Virus record (IMG/VR): IMGVR_UViG_3300007734_000675
Location: 1-39,771 of that record
Reading direction: 5' to 3' (one strand)
DNA from: a virus
DNA: 39,771 bases
Part shown: in pieces, positions 1 to 10,196 of the stretch
Position numbering within the stretch: the stretch's first letter is position 1
Layout of the letters: each line of letters opens with the position of its first letter
Made by a program: the position numbers and the translations under genes
Notes under the pieces: generated by a model
Databases searched by the model: none
What the model saw: only the letters and a program-made list of their open reading frames with translations
Told to the model about the DNA's origin: nothing

Positions 1-1254
1 ATCAATAGTAAACTTTTAACACCAGAACAACAAACAGCCTCGAATACAGCAGCAATTGAAACTGGGGCAGTATCATCAAGCGGTGAACCAACAGGTCCAA
101 CAGGCCCAACTGGTCCAGGGCTAACAGGGCCAACTGGTACAGGACCAACGGGCGGTACAGGACCAACGGGTGGTACAGGACCAACGGGTGGTACAGGACC
201 AACGGGCGGTACAGGACCAACGGGTGGTACAGGACCAACGGGTGGTACAGGACCAACGGGTGGTACAGGACCTGGTGCTAGTGGTGCTACTAATACTTGG
301 AAAGCAACTGACGGAACTGTCTTCACAGATCAAAATACTTTTCTTGCTTATCAGAAAATGATTAACGATGCAGATGCTGCTAAAAAAGCATTAGATGCAA
401 CTAATACAGCATCTCGTCAATCTGCTTATGATTTACTTTTTGCAGAGTTTTCTAAGTATGGGTTAGGTTCTCTAGTAGAACCACTTAAAGGTCTTATTCA
501 ATCTGGTTCATCTCCTGCAGAATTTACTCTTAAACTACGTGAGTCAAAAGCATATCAGACTCGCTTTTCTGCAAACCAACAACGCGTCAATAAAGGACTT
601 AAAGCAATTAGTGAAGCTGAATACCTTGGCCTTGAAGACCAGTATCAAAGCATTATGCGAAATGCTGGGTTACCAGAATCATATTGGAAGCGTGGCGATT
701 TAGGCGTACAAGAAGGTTTTACTAATTTTATTGCTAATGACGTATCTGCAGTAGAACTAGAAGACCGTGTTATGACAGCACAAAAGCGTATTCTTTATGC
801 TAACCCTGAAGTAAGTATCGCTCTTAAAAACTTCTATCCAGATATCACCAATGGTGATTTACTAGCATATGCACTAGACCCAACCAAGGGACTAGACCAG
901 ATTAAGCGTCGCATTACTGCAGCAGAAGTTGGTTCATCAGCAGTTCAACTAGGACTTACTACTAATGTAACTGATGCTGAATACTTAGCACGTTATGGAG
1001 TAACCAAGGCTAGTGCTCAGCAAGGTTATGGAACTATCGCAGGTGGATTACAGCGTGGTACACAACTTGCATCTATCTATGGACAAGATCCATATACACA
1101 GACAACTGCAGAACAAGAAATCTTCCAAGTACCAGGAGCGGCAGAGGCAAAAACTGCACGTCAAAAGATTACTGGACTAGAAAAGGCCACCTTTGGTGGT
1201 CAAAGCGGAATGAGTAGCGGAGCATTAGCCAGAGATAGAGCTGGCGGCTTCTAA
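1..1254 (+). CDS. Collagen-like virion protein, 3' part (gene cut by the contig ends)
   Basis: The frame is open from base 1, so the gene enters from outside; 417 residues are present before the TAA. Residues about 31-95 are Gly-Pro-Thr/Gly-Gly-Thr collagen-like repeats. A long helical region follows and ends in a flexible Gly/Ala/Arg tail. The phase matches the truncated gene at 39274-39771, and the two together make a 583-residue protein. It lies downstream of the 1560-residue internal protein and two other late proteins and upstream of scaffold and capsid, so a virion or ejection-apparatus role is inferred. The exact function is not recognised. No catalytic motif is visible. Confidence 0.85.
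   Translation: MNSKLLTPEQQTASNTAAIETGAVSSSGEPTGPTGPTGPGLTGPTGTGPTGGTGPTGGTGPTGGTGPTGGTGPTGGTGPTGGTGPTGGTGPGASGATNTWKATDGTVFTDQNTFLAYQKMINDADAAKKALDATNTASRQSAYDLLFAEFSKYGLGSLVEPLKGLIQSGSSPAEFTLKLRESKAYQTRFSANQQRVNKGLKAISEAEYLGLEDQYQSIMRNAGLPESYWKRGDLGVQEGFTNFIANDVSAVELEDRVMTAQKRILYANPEVSIALKNFYPDITNGDLLAYALDPTKGLDQIKRRITAAEVGSSAVQLGLTTNVTDAEYLARYGVTKASAQQGYGTIAGGLQRGTQLASIYGQDPYTQTTAEQEIFQVPGAAEAKTARQKITGLEKATFGGQSGMSSGALARDRAGGF
136..261 (+). repeat. Seven tandem 18-base units encoding Gly-Thr-Gly-Pro-Thr-Gly
   Basis: The unit GGTACAGGACCAACGGGY is repeated seven times, differing only at the last base, and a partial eighth copy follows. Near-identity at the DNA level points to recent expansion by slippage or unequal recombination. 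It encodes the collagen-like stalk of the surrounding protein. Confidence 0.95.
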
Positions 1255-1266
1255 ATAATAAACCTG

Positions 1267-1290
1267 CCACTAGAACGACTGGCCTAGTGG
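1267..1290 (+). other. Hairpin in the leader of the scaffold/capsid genes
   Basis: CCACTAG (1267-1273) pairs perfectly with CTAGTGG (1284-1290) around a 10-base loop. It lies in the 126-base gap between the collagen-like gene and the scaffold gene. No T-run follows, so this looks like a processing or regulatory stem rather than a terminator. No convincing promoter was found in this gap. Confidence 0.4.
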
Positions 1291-1380
1291 AGCGATAACA
1301 ATACCAGGAGTTAGAGCCATACCTGTTCCCCGATGGGATATGAGGCTAACGATCAAACCAACTGATAGGGAGAAGGACTA

Positions 1381-1848
1381 ATGTCCAATTACGACTACGA
1401 GGATGACGATGACTTCACAGAAGACACCGGCAACGACCTTGTTAAACAACTACGCAAGGCATCAAAGCAAAAAGATAAAGAACTCAATGAACTTCGTTCA
1501 CAGTTTGATTCTTTAAGCAAGGGCCAGCGTGATAGAACAATCAAGGATGCACTCGCAAGTCGCGGGATAAATCCGAAGATAGCTTCATTTATCCCATCGG
1601 ACATTGACCCAACTGAGGAGTCCGTGTCTAAATGGCTAGAAGATTATGCCGATGTATTCGGTTATGAATCTGGCCAAACCCAGGCATCACCTAATGTGAA
1701 TCCAGCCGATGCTGCTTCGTATAAGAGAATGACAAATACTGCAGACTCTGGTACATCACCAGAACATAACGCAGACATTATGCAACGTCTACTCAATACA
1801 AATAGCAAAGAAGAACTGGATGAACTAATTAGGCTGTCTGGACTCTAA
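1381..1848 (+). CDS. Probable capsid scaffolding protein
   Basis: This 155-residue protein has a very acidic N-terminus (Asp/Glu-rich residues 4-15). A charged helical segment at about 20-50, probably coiled coil, follows, and the C-terminus is again helical and acidic. Small, highly charged, helical proteins directly upstream of the major capsid gene are typically scaffolds that guide procapsid assembly and then leave. The ATG is preceded by GGGAGAAGG at good spacing. The call rests on composition and position, since scaffolds diverge beyond sequence recognition. Confidence 0.7.
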   Translation: MSNYDYEDDDDFTEDTGNDLVKQLRKASKQKDKELNELRSQFDSLSKGQRDRTIKDALASRGINPKIASFIPSDIDPTEESVSKWLEDYADVFGYESGQTQASPNVNPADAASYKRMTNTADSGTSPEHNADIMQRLLNTNSKEELDELIRLSGL

Positions 1849-1878
1849 TATCCGATCCTAACGAAAGGCTAGACCAAA

Positions 1879-3060
1879 GTGGCAATTCCAACAGGTACCC
1901 CCACCTCTAGCTCGACGATCAGCAACCTCGTACAAGCAGCATACGACCAGTATGTTAGAATGGCGCTTCGCTCCATTCCTGTTATGCGTAATCTTGCTGA
2001 CGTCAAGCCAGTGCAACAGGCAATGCCAGGATCATCAGTTGTATTCTCAATCTATTCAGATTTAGCGCAAGCTACTTCAACATTGACAGAAACTTCAGAT
2101 GTATCTTCCATTGCTCTAGGTAACCCATCACAGGTTACCGTTACTTTGAACGAATACGGTTCAGCAGTAACAACAACAAAGAAGTTAAACTTAACTTCAT
2201 TCAACGATGTTGACTCAGCACTTGCTGATATCATCGCTTACAACGCAGCAGATTCTATTGACAATGTAGTAGGTCAGGTCCTGTCCGCAGGTACTGGCGT
2301 TATCTACTCCAATGGTCCTTCAGGAACTACTCCAACTGCATCATCTGCAGTTCTCCCAGTAGACACAATGACAGTTGCAGATATCCGCAACGCTGTTGTA
2401 TCACTACGCACAAACAAGGCATTGCCTCGTATGGGCGAACTATATGCTGCATACCTTCACCCACGTCAGTCAGCCGATCTTCGTGCTGAAACTGGTACAG
2501 GTGGATTCCAAGAACTTTCCAAGTATGTTGACCGCACTCCATTCGTGGCTGGTGCAGTTGGCGTCATTGAAGGTGCTTTCATCGTTGAGACACCACGTGT
2601 CCTTAACGGTCTAAAGTTGGCTACAGGTATTACTACAAGTACTACTATCACCAACAGCGCGTTGACATCAAACGTTGCAACAATTACTACAGCAGTTGCT
2701 CACGGTCTTGGCGTAGGTCAGGTCGTAACAGTTGCTTGCGTAACTGCAACAACACTTAATGGTACATATACAATTGCAACTGTACCAACAACAACAACAT
2801 TTACCTATGCTCTGACAACAACTAACGTTACTTCAGCAGCAGATACAGGTACTGTTACATTTACCAACAACTACCGAGCAATTGTTGCCGGTCGTGAAGC
2901 ATTGGCTGAAGCACAGGCTGCAGACATCTCAACCGTTATCGGTCCAGAGATTGACGCACTCCGTCGTTTCCGCACAATCGGTTGGTACTACTTCGGAGGC
3001 TTTGCTCGCCTTCGTGAGACTGCACTCTATCGCATTGAGTCTGCAGCAACTAACGGATAG
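1879..3060 (+). CDS. Major capsid protein, HK97-type fold, N4 gp56-like
   Basis: This 393-residue protein starts at GTG 1879 behind GAAAGG. The N-terminal helix, the mid-protein pattern around YLHPRQSADLRA and the GAVGVIEGAFIVET strand resemble the N4 gp56 family of HK97-fold coat proteins, which form the icosahedral shell. Position just after the scaffold agrees. Residues about 250-330 are a Thr/Val-rich beta segment inserted between the family-like body and the C-terminal conserved part that begins near NNYRAIVAGREAL. That insert resembles the small beta-rich modules found in phage fibres and is a candidate surface decoration. The capsid assignment is firm; the exact family is a reading by eye. 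Confidence 0.85.
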   Translation: MAIPTGTPTSSSTISNLVQAAYDQYVRMALRSIPVMRNLADVKPVQQAMPGSSVVFSIYSDLAQATSTLTETSDVSSIALGNPSQVTVTLNEYGSAVTTTKKLNLTSFNDVDSALADIIAYNAADSIDNVVGQVLSAGTGVIYSNGPSGTTPTASSAVLPVDTMTVADIRNAVVSLRTNKALPRMGELYAAYLHPRQSADLRAETGTGGFQELSKYVDRTPFVAGAVGVIEGAFIVETPRVLNGLKLATGITTSTTITNSALTSNVATITTAVAHGLGVGQVVTVACVTATTLNGTYTIATVPTTTTFTYALTTTNVTSAADTGTVTFTNNYRAIVAGREALAEAQAADISTVIGPEIDALRRFRTIGWYYFGGFARLRETALYRIESAATNG

Positions 3061-3070
3061 TTTCCGTTCG

Positions 3071-3098
3071 GCAGGGGCGGGGTCAAACCCGCCTCTGC
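3071..3098 (+). terminator. GC-rich hairpin after the capsid gene
   Basis: GCAGGGGCGGG (3071-3081) pairs with CCCGCCTCTGC (3088-3098), 11 pairs including one G-T wobble, with the six-base loop GTCAAA. No T-run follows. It may be a weak terminator or an mRNA-stabilising stem that sets a high capsid-to-downstream expression ratio. Confidence 0.55.
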
Positions 3099-3117
3099 TA
3101 CTTATGAAAGGTTAGAT

Positions 3118-3435
3118 ATGGCATATACATTAGTAACACCTTACCAGTGGCAGACGTGGATAGATGAACCATTCTCAAAGTATGCTCGTCTTGCAGGTCG
3201 TCGCTTTACCGGTGGAACTATTGATGGTGCTATTGCACCTAGTATGACTGATGTACCAAGAGGTCAATCATTATTAGTTACTGGTACTACTGTTGTAATG
3301 ACACAAACACCAAGCCAAGATGATCTAGCAGCGTGCAGTTACTACTTCCTTGGTGGACACGAGTACACTATTAGTGATGCTCAAGCTACTGTTTTAATCA
3401 ATGCTGGCTATAGCGATTATGTGACTCCAGTATGA
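3118..3435 (+). CDS. Small head-region protein of unknown function
   Basis: This 105-residue protein starts at ATG behind GAAAGG. It is rich in aromatic and small residues, with no transmembrane segment or catalytic motif. It lies directly after the capsid gene, where head decoration or head-completion proteins are common, but I do not recognise the family. Its stop overlaps the next start (ATGA), which indicates translational coupling. Confidence 0.7.
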   Translation: MAYTLVTPYQWQTWIDEPFSKYARLAGRRFTGGTIDGAIAPSMTDVPRGQSLLVTGTTVVMTQTPSQDDLAACSYYFLGGHEYTISDAQATVLINAGYSDYVTPV

Positions 3436-3704
3436 GCCTACATAGGCGCACAACGCACCCTGAGTATGTTGAAGATTGCTTTGGTTGCAAGGTAGGCGAA
3501 CTAGAGTTGAGCGTAGGTGTGGCAAACCACAGAGGTATACCTACTGCTAAAGCCCACGATAAGGAACTACAATCTTATTATGATGCCACAAGGCAGGGCA
3601 TAGAACCACGTTCAACAAAGAGTAAAGATATAGATGCAGCAGTTCAACTTTCCAATGAAGGCGGTAAGGCTTTTAATGGAATCACAATGACCTTTAAGGA
3701 GTAG
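3432..3704 (+). CDS. Conserved-looking phage protein with a CxxC motif, unknown function
   Basis: This 90-residue protein overlaps the previous gene by four bases (ATGA). The N-terminus carries CFGCKVGEL, one CxxC knuckle that could bind metal, and the C-terminus reads like an amphipathic segment. It sits among small head-region genes. No family was recognised with confidence. Confidence 0.65.
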   Translation: MSLHRRTTHPEYVEDCFGCKVGELELSVGVANHRGIPTAKAHDKELQSYYDATRQGIEPRSTKSKDIDAAVQLSNEGGKAFNGITMTFKE

Positions 3705-3706
3705 AA

Positions 3707-3856
3707 ATGAAAGAAGTTTACAAGAGCAAGGCAGCCAAGATGAAGCACGAAAAAAAAGAATCTCCTGCTAAAAAGAAGGCTGAAGCAAAGTCAGGTATGC
3801 ACAAAATGGCTAATGGTAAAATGATGAAAAACTCCGCTATGAAGAAAGGTAGTTAA
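3707..3856 (+). CDS. Lys/Met-rich mini-protein (49 aa)
   Basis: The ATG at 3707 is preceded by AAGGAG at 3697-3702, within the end of the previous gene. The protein is extremely basic, with about a third of residues Lys, and has a C-terminal MHKMANGKMMKNSAM segment. It is the first of three consecutive mini-genes. A DNA-binding or capsid-internal role is possible from charge alone; no function is recognised. Confidence 0.65.
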   Translation: MKEVYKSKAAKMKHEKKESPAKKKAEAKSGMHKMANGKMMKNSAMKKGS

Positions 3857-3858
3857 TA

Positions 3859-4011
3859 ATGAACACATCAGATAACTCAATGATAAACGATATGGGTATG
3901 GAAGAAGCTATCAAGCCTTATCCATCATCAGACAAGCAGTATCCAAATAATACTAAGTACTCATCTTATGATTCAATTCAGACAGGCGCAATGGGCAAGG
4001 CTGCTAAGTAA
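3859..4011 (+). CDS. Mini-protein (50 aa), unknown function
   Basis: The ATG at 3859 comes two bases after the previous stop, and the TAA overlaps the next ATG (TAATG at 4009-4013). The product is polar, Ser/Tyr/Asn-rich and has no hydrophobic segment. Its position between two Lys-rich mini-proteins in a coupled run supports a real gene. Function is not recognised. Confidence 0.55.
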   Translation: MNTSDNSMINDMGMEEAIKPYPSSDKQYPNNTKYSSYDSIQTGAMGKAAK

Positions 4012-4169
4012 TGAACAATGCAGCCAAGAAAGCCAAGATTGCTAAAGTAATGAAAGAGTTTAAGGCTGGGACTTTGAACTCAGGATCTAGTAAAGGTCCA
4101 GTAGTTAAAGGCAAGAAGCAAGCAATTGCTATTGCAATGTCTCAAGCAAAGAAAACTAAGAAGAAGTAA
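4011..4169 (+). CDS. DUF6496-like basic mini-protein (52 aa)
   Basis: The product has the pattern AKVMKEFKAGTLNSGSSKGP, then KGKKQAIAIAMSQA and a poly-Lys tail. This matches the small DUF6496 family as I know it (basic helix, Gly-Ser linker, QAIAIA helix), which is widespread in phages and of unknown function. It begins in TAATG overlap with the previous gene. AAAGGAG after its stop serves the next gene. High charge suggests nucleic-acid contact, which is inference. Confidence 0.7.
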   Translation: MNNAAKKAKIAKVMKEFKAGTLNSGSSKGPVVKGKKQAIAIAMSQAKKTKKK

Positions 4170-4180
4170 AGGAGATATAG

Positions 4181-4465
4181 GTGGCACTAGGAGTAGCAGG
4201 AACAACGCTATTAGATGAACTTAATCGTTTGGCTAATGGTGGCACTTATAGAGTACCAGGAGCAATGGTAGGGCGAGCACTTGCTGCTCGTCAATGGGCA
4301 GTAGCACGTTCAGTAACTACAAACTTAACAGACACAGTGGGGGTTCTTAATGCGATTCAAGGCACGACTAGTACCAATCGCCTTGACCTTGCTGGCGTAT
4401 GTAACGCTCTCGCTAGTACTACTCAACTACCTGCAGCGCAGGCTCTCAGAGGAATCTCCACGTGA
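4181..4465 (+). CDS. Unknown structural-region protein (94 aa)
   Basis: The start is GTG at 4181, behind AAAGGAGAT at good spacing. The product is Ala/Leu/Thr-rich with a central AMVGRALAARQWAVARSV helix. No transmembrane or catalytic motif is seen. The stop overlaps the next start (GTGA at 4462). It lies between head-region mini-genes and the fibre genes. Family not recognised. Confidence 0.7.
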   Translation: MALGVAGTTLLDELNRLANGGTYRVPGAMVGRALAARQWAVARSVTTNLTDTVGVLNAIQGTTSTNRLDLAGVCNALASTTQLPAAQALRGIST

Positions 4466-4799
4466 GCGCTAAATTTAATCTTATATGCGAACAAGCAACC
4501 ACATTTAGTTTTATATTCTCAGTCAACAATGACGCTGTTCCTATCAACCTTACTGGTTATACAGGAACTATGACAGTGCGCCCATTCGTTGGCTCTAGCA
4601 CTACAACCATAACTGCCACTACTACTAATGCTCGTATGGTTATTACTGGAGCTACAGGAACTGTAACAGTTACCATTTCTGCAGCGTTGACAGAAGCAAT
4701 TACAGCAGGTCGTTATTCTTACGACTTAGTATTAGATAGCGGATCTACTGTTACTAGATTCCTTGAAGGCTTATTTATCGTAACGGGAGCTGTGACACT

Positions 4800-4803
<4 letters not shown>
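4462..4803 (+). CDS. Beta-rich tail-fibre-associated protein
   Basis: This 113-residue, all-beta-looking protein has the pattern [12 protein letters not shown], then [20 protein letters not shown] and a closing strand with RFLEGLFIV. That layout (unit describing an applied field, then [10 protein letters not shown]) resembles the small immunoglobulin- or BppU-like domains in phage baseplate and fibre operons. It overlaps its neighbours at both ends (GTGA and ATGA), so it is probably made in fixed ratio with the collagen-like fibre that follows. The role as fibre base or adaptor is inferred. Confidence 0.65.
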
Positions 4804-6317
<1,514 letters not shown>

Positions 6318-6326
6318 ACTAGATCT

Positions 6327-7388
6327 ATGAGATTCCACGTTATTAGCCTGCCACATACGCAAACAACTAAAGAGTACGTCAACTGCGCCTATACCGAAAA
6401 GGTAAGACGCTTTTGTATAATGATGAAGAACCTAGGCCATACGGTTTACCTCTATGCTAGTGAAGATAACGAAGCACCGGTAGATGAACTGATTACTTGC
6501 ATCACTAAAGAACAGCAGGCAGAGGCGCTAGAGGGCAAGCACTACACAGAAGCAGCCTTTGATAATGCGCTACCACATTGGCAAATCTTTAACGGCAATG
6601 CCATTAAAGAACTAGGCAAGCGCTTGCAGAAGAAAGATTTTATCTGTCTTATTGGTGGTTATTCACAGCAACCTATAGCAGATGCCTACCCAGAGTATAT
6701 GAGCGTAGAGTTTGGTGTGGGCTACGGTGGAGTCTTTAGTAAGTACAAGGTCTTTGAGTCTTACGCTTGGATGCACAGTATCTATGCAATGTTTAAGGAC
6801 CCAACGCTAGTAGATGGTAACTTCTATGATGCGGTAATACCTGGGTACTTAGAGCCAGAGATGTTTCCATTGCAAGAGAAGAAAGAAGATTACTACCTCT
6901 ACGTTGGACGTATGGTAGATCGTAAAGGTTTAATTGTTGCTCAGCACGTCTGTAAAGAACTAGGCTTAAAGTTAATTATGGCAGGACCTGGTAATAACCC
7001 AAAGATTGAGTATGGCGAATGGGTTGGACCAGTAGGGCCAGAGGAACGAGCAAAGCTAATGGGCGGTGCTATTGCCCTATTTGCACCAACGCTCTACATA
7101 GAACCTTTTGGTAACGTTGTTATCGAAGCACAAGCCTGTGGAACTCCAACGATTACCACAGACTGGGGAGCCTTTACTGAGACTAACCCAAATGGAGTTA
7201 CTGGATACCGTTGCAGAAATGCAATGGAGTTTGCAGTAGCAACAGAATGGGTCAAGGACTTAGACCCAGTAGCAATACATAAGAGGGCAGTAGCGTTGTA
7301 TTCACTAGATGCTATCGCTCCACAATACGAACAATACTTTGCACGACTGCTAACTCTATGGGGAGATGGCTGGTATGAAAGGAAATAA
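6327..7388 (+). CDS. GT4-type (GT-B fold) glycosyltransferase
   Basis: This 353-residue protein looks like a group 1 glycosyltransferase. YVGRMVDRKG at 192 opens the C-terminal nucleotide-sugar domain. EPFGNVVIE (E259-E267) is the EX7E motif, followed by ACGTPTI and the typical GVTGY segment. The N-terminal half begins with a beta strand and a VRRFCIMMKNLGH helix, as in the acceptor domain. It lies inside the fibre gene block and ends in TAATG overlap with the next gene, so it is made late. It could glycosylate virion fibres or modify host surface sugars; donor and acceptor cannot be told from sequence. Confidence 0.85.
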   Translation: MRFHVISLPHTQTTKEYVNCAYTEKVRRFCIMMKNLGHTVYLYASEDNEAPVDELITCITKEQQAEALEGKHYTEAAFDNALPHWQIFNGNAIKELGKRLQKKDFICLIGGYSQQPIADAYPEYMSVEFGVGYGGVFSKYKVFESYAWMHSIYAMFKDPTLVDGNFYDAVIPGYLEPEMFPLQEKKEDYYLYVGRMVDRKGLIVAQHVCKELGLKLIMAGPGNNPKIEYGEWVGPVGPEERAKLMGGAIALFAPTLYIEPFGNVVIEAQACGTPTITTDWGAFTETNPNGVTGYRCRNAMEFAVATEWVKDLDPVAIHKRAVALYSLDAIAPQYEQYFARLLTLWGDGWYERK

Positions 7389-8284
7389 TGCCAACGCTTA
7401 GCGATATGATAGACGAGGTTAGGGCCTCCTTAGCTGGATACACCCTGCGCCAAGATAGAATAACCTATCTCGATACTGCTATAACATCTACCGATACAGC
7501 TATGATTATTGGTTCAAGTTCTAACTTAGCCAAAGGTATCATTGAAATTGATGATGAACTTATCTGGATTGATAACTTTAACCAGTCAAGTAGCACACTT
7601 AATGCAGCGCCAGGATTTGGCAGAGGCTATCAGAACACTAATGCCTCACCACACGCTCAGTATGCTCAGATAACCTTAACCCCAACTTTTCCTAGAACTA
7701 TTATTAAGAAAGCTATTAACGATACTATCAATAGTTTTTATCCTAAACTATGGGCTGTTGCCTCAACTACCTTTACCTTTAATGCAAGCCAGACTACCTA
7801 TGCTTTGCCAGATGATTTAGAGTCCATCCTTTATATGTCTTGGCAGACAACAGGATCTAGCCAAGAATGGCTACCTATCAACCGTTGGCGTGCAGACCAG
7901 ATGGCAAATGTTGCAACCTTTAATACACAAAACACAGTAAACCTTTACGAGAACATCCAACCTGGTAGAACTGTTCAGGTCTGGTATACAACTACTCCTA
8001 ATACTTTAGATAATGGTACAGATGATTACGCAGATGTAACAGGTTTACCTTCTTCTTCTTCGGAAGTAGCAATCCTTGGTGCCTCTTACAAGTTATTATC
8101 ATACCTAGATGCTGGTCGAATCAACCTTAGTTCAGCAGAGGCTGACCTTAACGATACTAAGATTCCAAGCACTGCCGGTGTTTCAGCATCTCGTTACATC
8201 TTTGCCCTATACCAACAACGTCTTAGCGAAGAGGCATTAAAATTAAAAGACAAATACCCAATCCGTATCCATTACACAAGTTGA
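7388..8284 (+). CDS. Head-tail adaptor or tail-tubular-like structural protein
   Basis: This 298-residue protein begins with a beta module (DDELIWIDNF, GRGYQNT) also seen in phage fibre proteins. A helix-rich middle (PRTIIKKAINDTINSFYPKLW), a beta region and a C-terminal helix follow. The helix SRYIFALYQQRLSEEALKLKDKYP is like those of adaptor or gatekeeper proteins that join portal and tail. Assignment to the connector or tail-tube A class is inference from this layout and from the propeller-like tail protein further downstream. It starts in TAATG overlap with the glycosyltransferase. Confidence 0.55.
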   Translation: MPTLSDMIDEVRASLAGYTLRQDRITYLDTAITSTDTAMIIGSSSNLAKGIIEIDDELIWIDNFNQSSSTLNAAPGFGRGYQNTNASPHAQYAQITLTPTFPRTIIKKAINDTINSFYPKLWAVASTTFTFNASQTTYALPDDLESILYMSWQTTGSSQEWLPINRWRADQMANVATFNTQNTVNLYENIQPGRTVQVWYTTTPNTLDNGTDDYADVTGLPSSSSEVAILGASYKLLSYLDAGRINLSSAEADLNDTKIPSTAGVSASRYIFALYQQRLSEEALKLKDKYPIRIHYTS

Positions 8285-8293
8285 GGCAAATAA

Positions 8294-9133
8294 ATGACTA
8301 GACAATACTCCAGCACCAGTAATGCAACAACGCTTGCTAGTTCTATTAACACAACCGTTACCAGTCTAACGGTAGCAACAGGTACTGGTACAGCCCTTAT
8401 GGGTGGTGTAACACTAGCTAGTGGCAATGTTGATATCTTTACCATTGCAATAGACCCAGATACAGTCAATGAAGAAATTGTTTATGTAACGCAAGTCAGT
8501 GGTGACACACTTACCATTGTTAGAGGTGAAGCCGGTACTGGTACACCAGCCGTATCTGGTATTGCCCACACTTCAGGTGCTGCAATTAAACACGTATTAA
8601 CAAGTGATGATCTTATATTTTTTCGCAACAACGCCTCACCAGTAGCATCCTTTGCCTTTAGTGGGTCTACCTCTGGAACTACCACAGTGCAGGCAACAGC
8701 CATTGCTGGTACTAATACCTTGACATTGCCTGCTACAACCAGCGATACCTTGGTGGGTAAGGCAACTACAGACACTCTTACCAATAAGACTTTAACTACT
8801 CCTACCATTAACAGCGCAAAGATAAACCTTGCCCTTAATGCCCAGACAGGCACAAGTTATACCTTAGTTGCCTCCGACTCAAGCAAATTGGTCACAACAT
8901 CAAATGCTGCAGCAATTACTCTTACAGTGCCACCATCAATTTTTGCAATAGGAGAACAGGTTAACGTTCAATCTATTGGTGCTGGCCTTACTACCTTTGC
9001 TGCAGGCTCTGGTGTAACTATTACCTCAACTGGTGCTACATCTGCAGCTCCTAATCTACGAGCACAATACTCTGCAGCCACAGTTATCTGTACAGCATCT
9101 AACACCTTTACGATTGTCGGTGATCTCTCCTAA
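8294..9133 (+). CDS. Tail fibre protein, paralogous tip domain
   Basis: This 279-residue protein has an N-terminal module of the type seen in many phage fibres (TIAIDPDTVNEEIVYVTQVSG, then TIVRGEAGT). [12 protein letters not shown] and a C-terminal beta tip follow. The tip aligns by eye with the end of the 4800-6317 protein, so the two fibres share a duplicated tip domain. The stop overlaps the next start (TAATG at 9131-9135). Confidence 0.75.
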   Translation: MTRQYSSTSNATTLASSINTTVTSLTVATGTGTALMGGVTLASGNVDIFTIAIDPDTVNEEIVYVTQVSGDTLTIVRGEAGTGTPAVSGIAHTSGAAIKHVLTSDDLIFFRNNASPVASFAFSGSTSGTTTVQATAIAGTNTLTLPATTSDTLVGKATTDTLTNKTLTTPTINSAKINLALNAQTGTSYTLVASDSSKLVTTSNAAAITLTVPPSIFAIGEQVNVQSIGAGLTTFAAGSGVTITSTGATSAAPNLRAQYSAATVICTASNTFTIVGDLS

Positions 9134-9696
9134 TGGCTCCAATTCTAGGAATTATGGCTTCACAAATCTCAGGCCATCTGGTCACAGGTGCCTATGACTC
9201 TATTGCTACGACTACGGTATCAACGGCTACTGCTTCCATTACTTTCAGCAGTATTCCTGCTACTTATACGCATTTGCAAATTAGAGGAATTGGGCGCATA
9301 AATCAAGCGGCAGATACGGCAGGTGCTGCAATAAGATTGAACTCCGATACTGGAAGTAATTATGCAAATCACTGGGTCTACGGTGAAGGAAGCACTCCAG
9401 CAGTATTATCTCAAGCATCTACAACTATGGGAAGATTTCCGCAAATGGGTGGAGATAACTACACATCTAGTTTCGGTGCGGCAATTATAGATATTTTAGA
9501 TTATGCAAATACAAGTAAATATAAAACTATCAGGTCTATTGGTGGTGCAGATGTTAACGCCTCTGGTTTTGTTGGCTTTGAAAGTAGTCTTTGGATGAAT
9601 ACTGCAGCCGTTACCACAATTACTTTATTTAGTTCGTCCTCACTCAACTGGCAACAATACTCATCCTTCGCTCTATACGGAATTAAGGGAGCATAA
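9133..9696 (+). CDS. Fibre tip module, copy 1 of 3
   Basis: This 187-residue beta-rich protein contains SITFSSIPATYTHLQIRG near the start and ends with SSFALYGIKGA. These two marks recur in the proteins at 9699 and 10740, so the three genes are tandem paralogs. Such lectin-like modules with a closing FxLYGI strand are common at fibre tips, and receptor binding is inferred. TAATG overlap with the preceding fibre gene indicates joint translation. Confidence 0.75.
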   Translation: MAPILGIMASQISGHLVTGAYDSIATTTVSTATASITFSSIPATYTHLQIRGIGRINQAADTAGAAIRLNSDTGSNYANHWVYGEGSTPAVLSQASTTMGRFPQMGGDNYTSSFGAAIIDILDYANTSKYKTIRSIGGADVNASGFVGFESSLWMNTAAVTTITLFSSSSLNWQQYSSFALYGIKGA

Positions 9697-9698
9697 CA

Positions 9699-10196
9699 AT
9701 GGCCGCAGCAAATACTTATGTAGCACTAGCAACTAACACACTATCTTCAGCAACAGCCTCAGTTACTTTTTCTAGCATCTCTGGTGCTTATACTGATTTG
9801 GTGCTGGTGTGTAACCCAACTGGAACGGGAACTGGCGATGTTTCTATGTATCTCAATGGTGACACCTCTGCCCTCTACAGTCGTACAGTTTTAGATGGTA
9901 ATGGAACTACTGCCGCAAGTGCAAGAACTACAGGCGGTACATTTATTTATCTCAATTACAATGGTGCTACAACAACTGCCAATCCAAATTATTACGCAAT
10001 CAATGTAATGAACTATGCAAACACGACAACTTTTAAGACAATTCTTAGCCGACAAAGTAATGCCACTAATGCAGTTGCTGCAACTGTTGGTTTATATCGA
10101 AGCACCTCTGCTATTACATCAATTACTGTTCAGATGAGTGCTAACAATTTCGCTACTGGCTCTACCTTCGCACTCTATGGAATACAAAGTGCCTAA
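9699..10196 (+). CDS. Fibre tip module, copy 2 of 3
   Basis: This 165-residue paralog of the previous protein carries ASVTFSSISGAYTDLVLV near the start and STFALYGIQSA at the end. Its 3' end overlaps the HNH endonuclease gene in another frame by 8-20 bases depending on the HNH start. The module is intact up to its stop, so the HNH gene entered at the gene boundary without destroying it. It probably contributes to host recognition. Confidence 0.75.
   Translation: MAAANTYVALATNTLSSATASVTFSSISGAYTDLVLVCNPTGTGTGDVSMYLNGDTSALYSRTVLDGNGTTAASARTTGGTFIYLNYNGATTTANPNYYAINVMNYANTTTFKTILSRQSNATNAVAATVGLYRSTSAITSITVQMSANNFATGSTFALYGIQSA

Noticed and set aside
136-261. Tandem 18-base repeats as a CRISPR array or origin iterons.
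   Set aside because: The units are contiguous, in frame and encode Gly-Thr-Gly-Pro repeats within a long reading frame.
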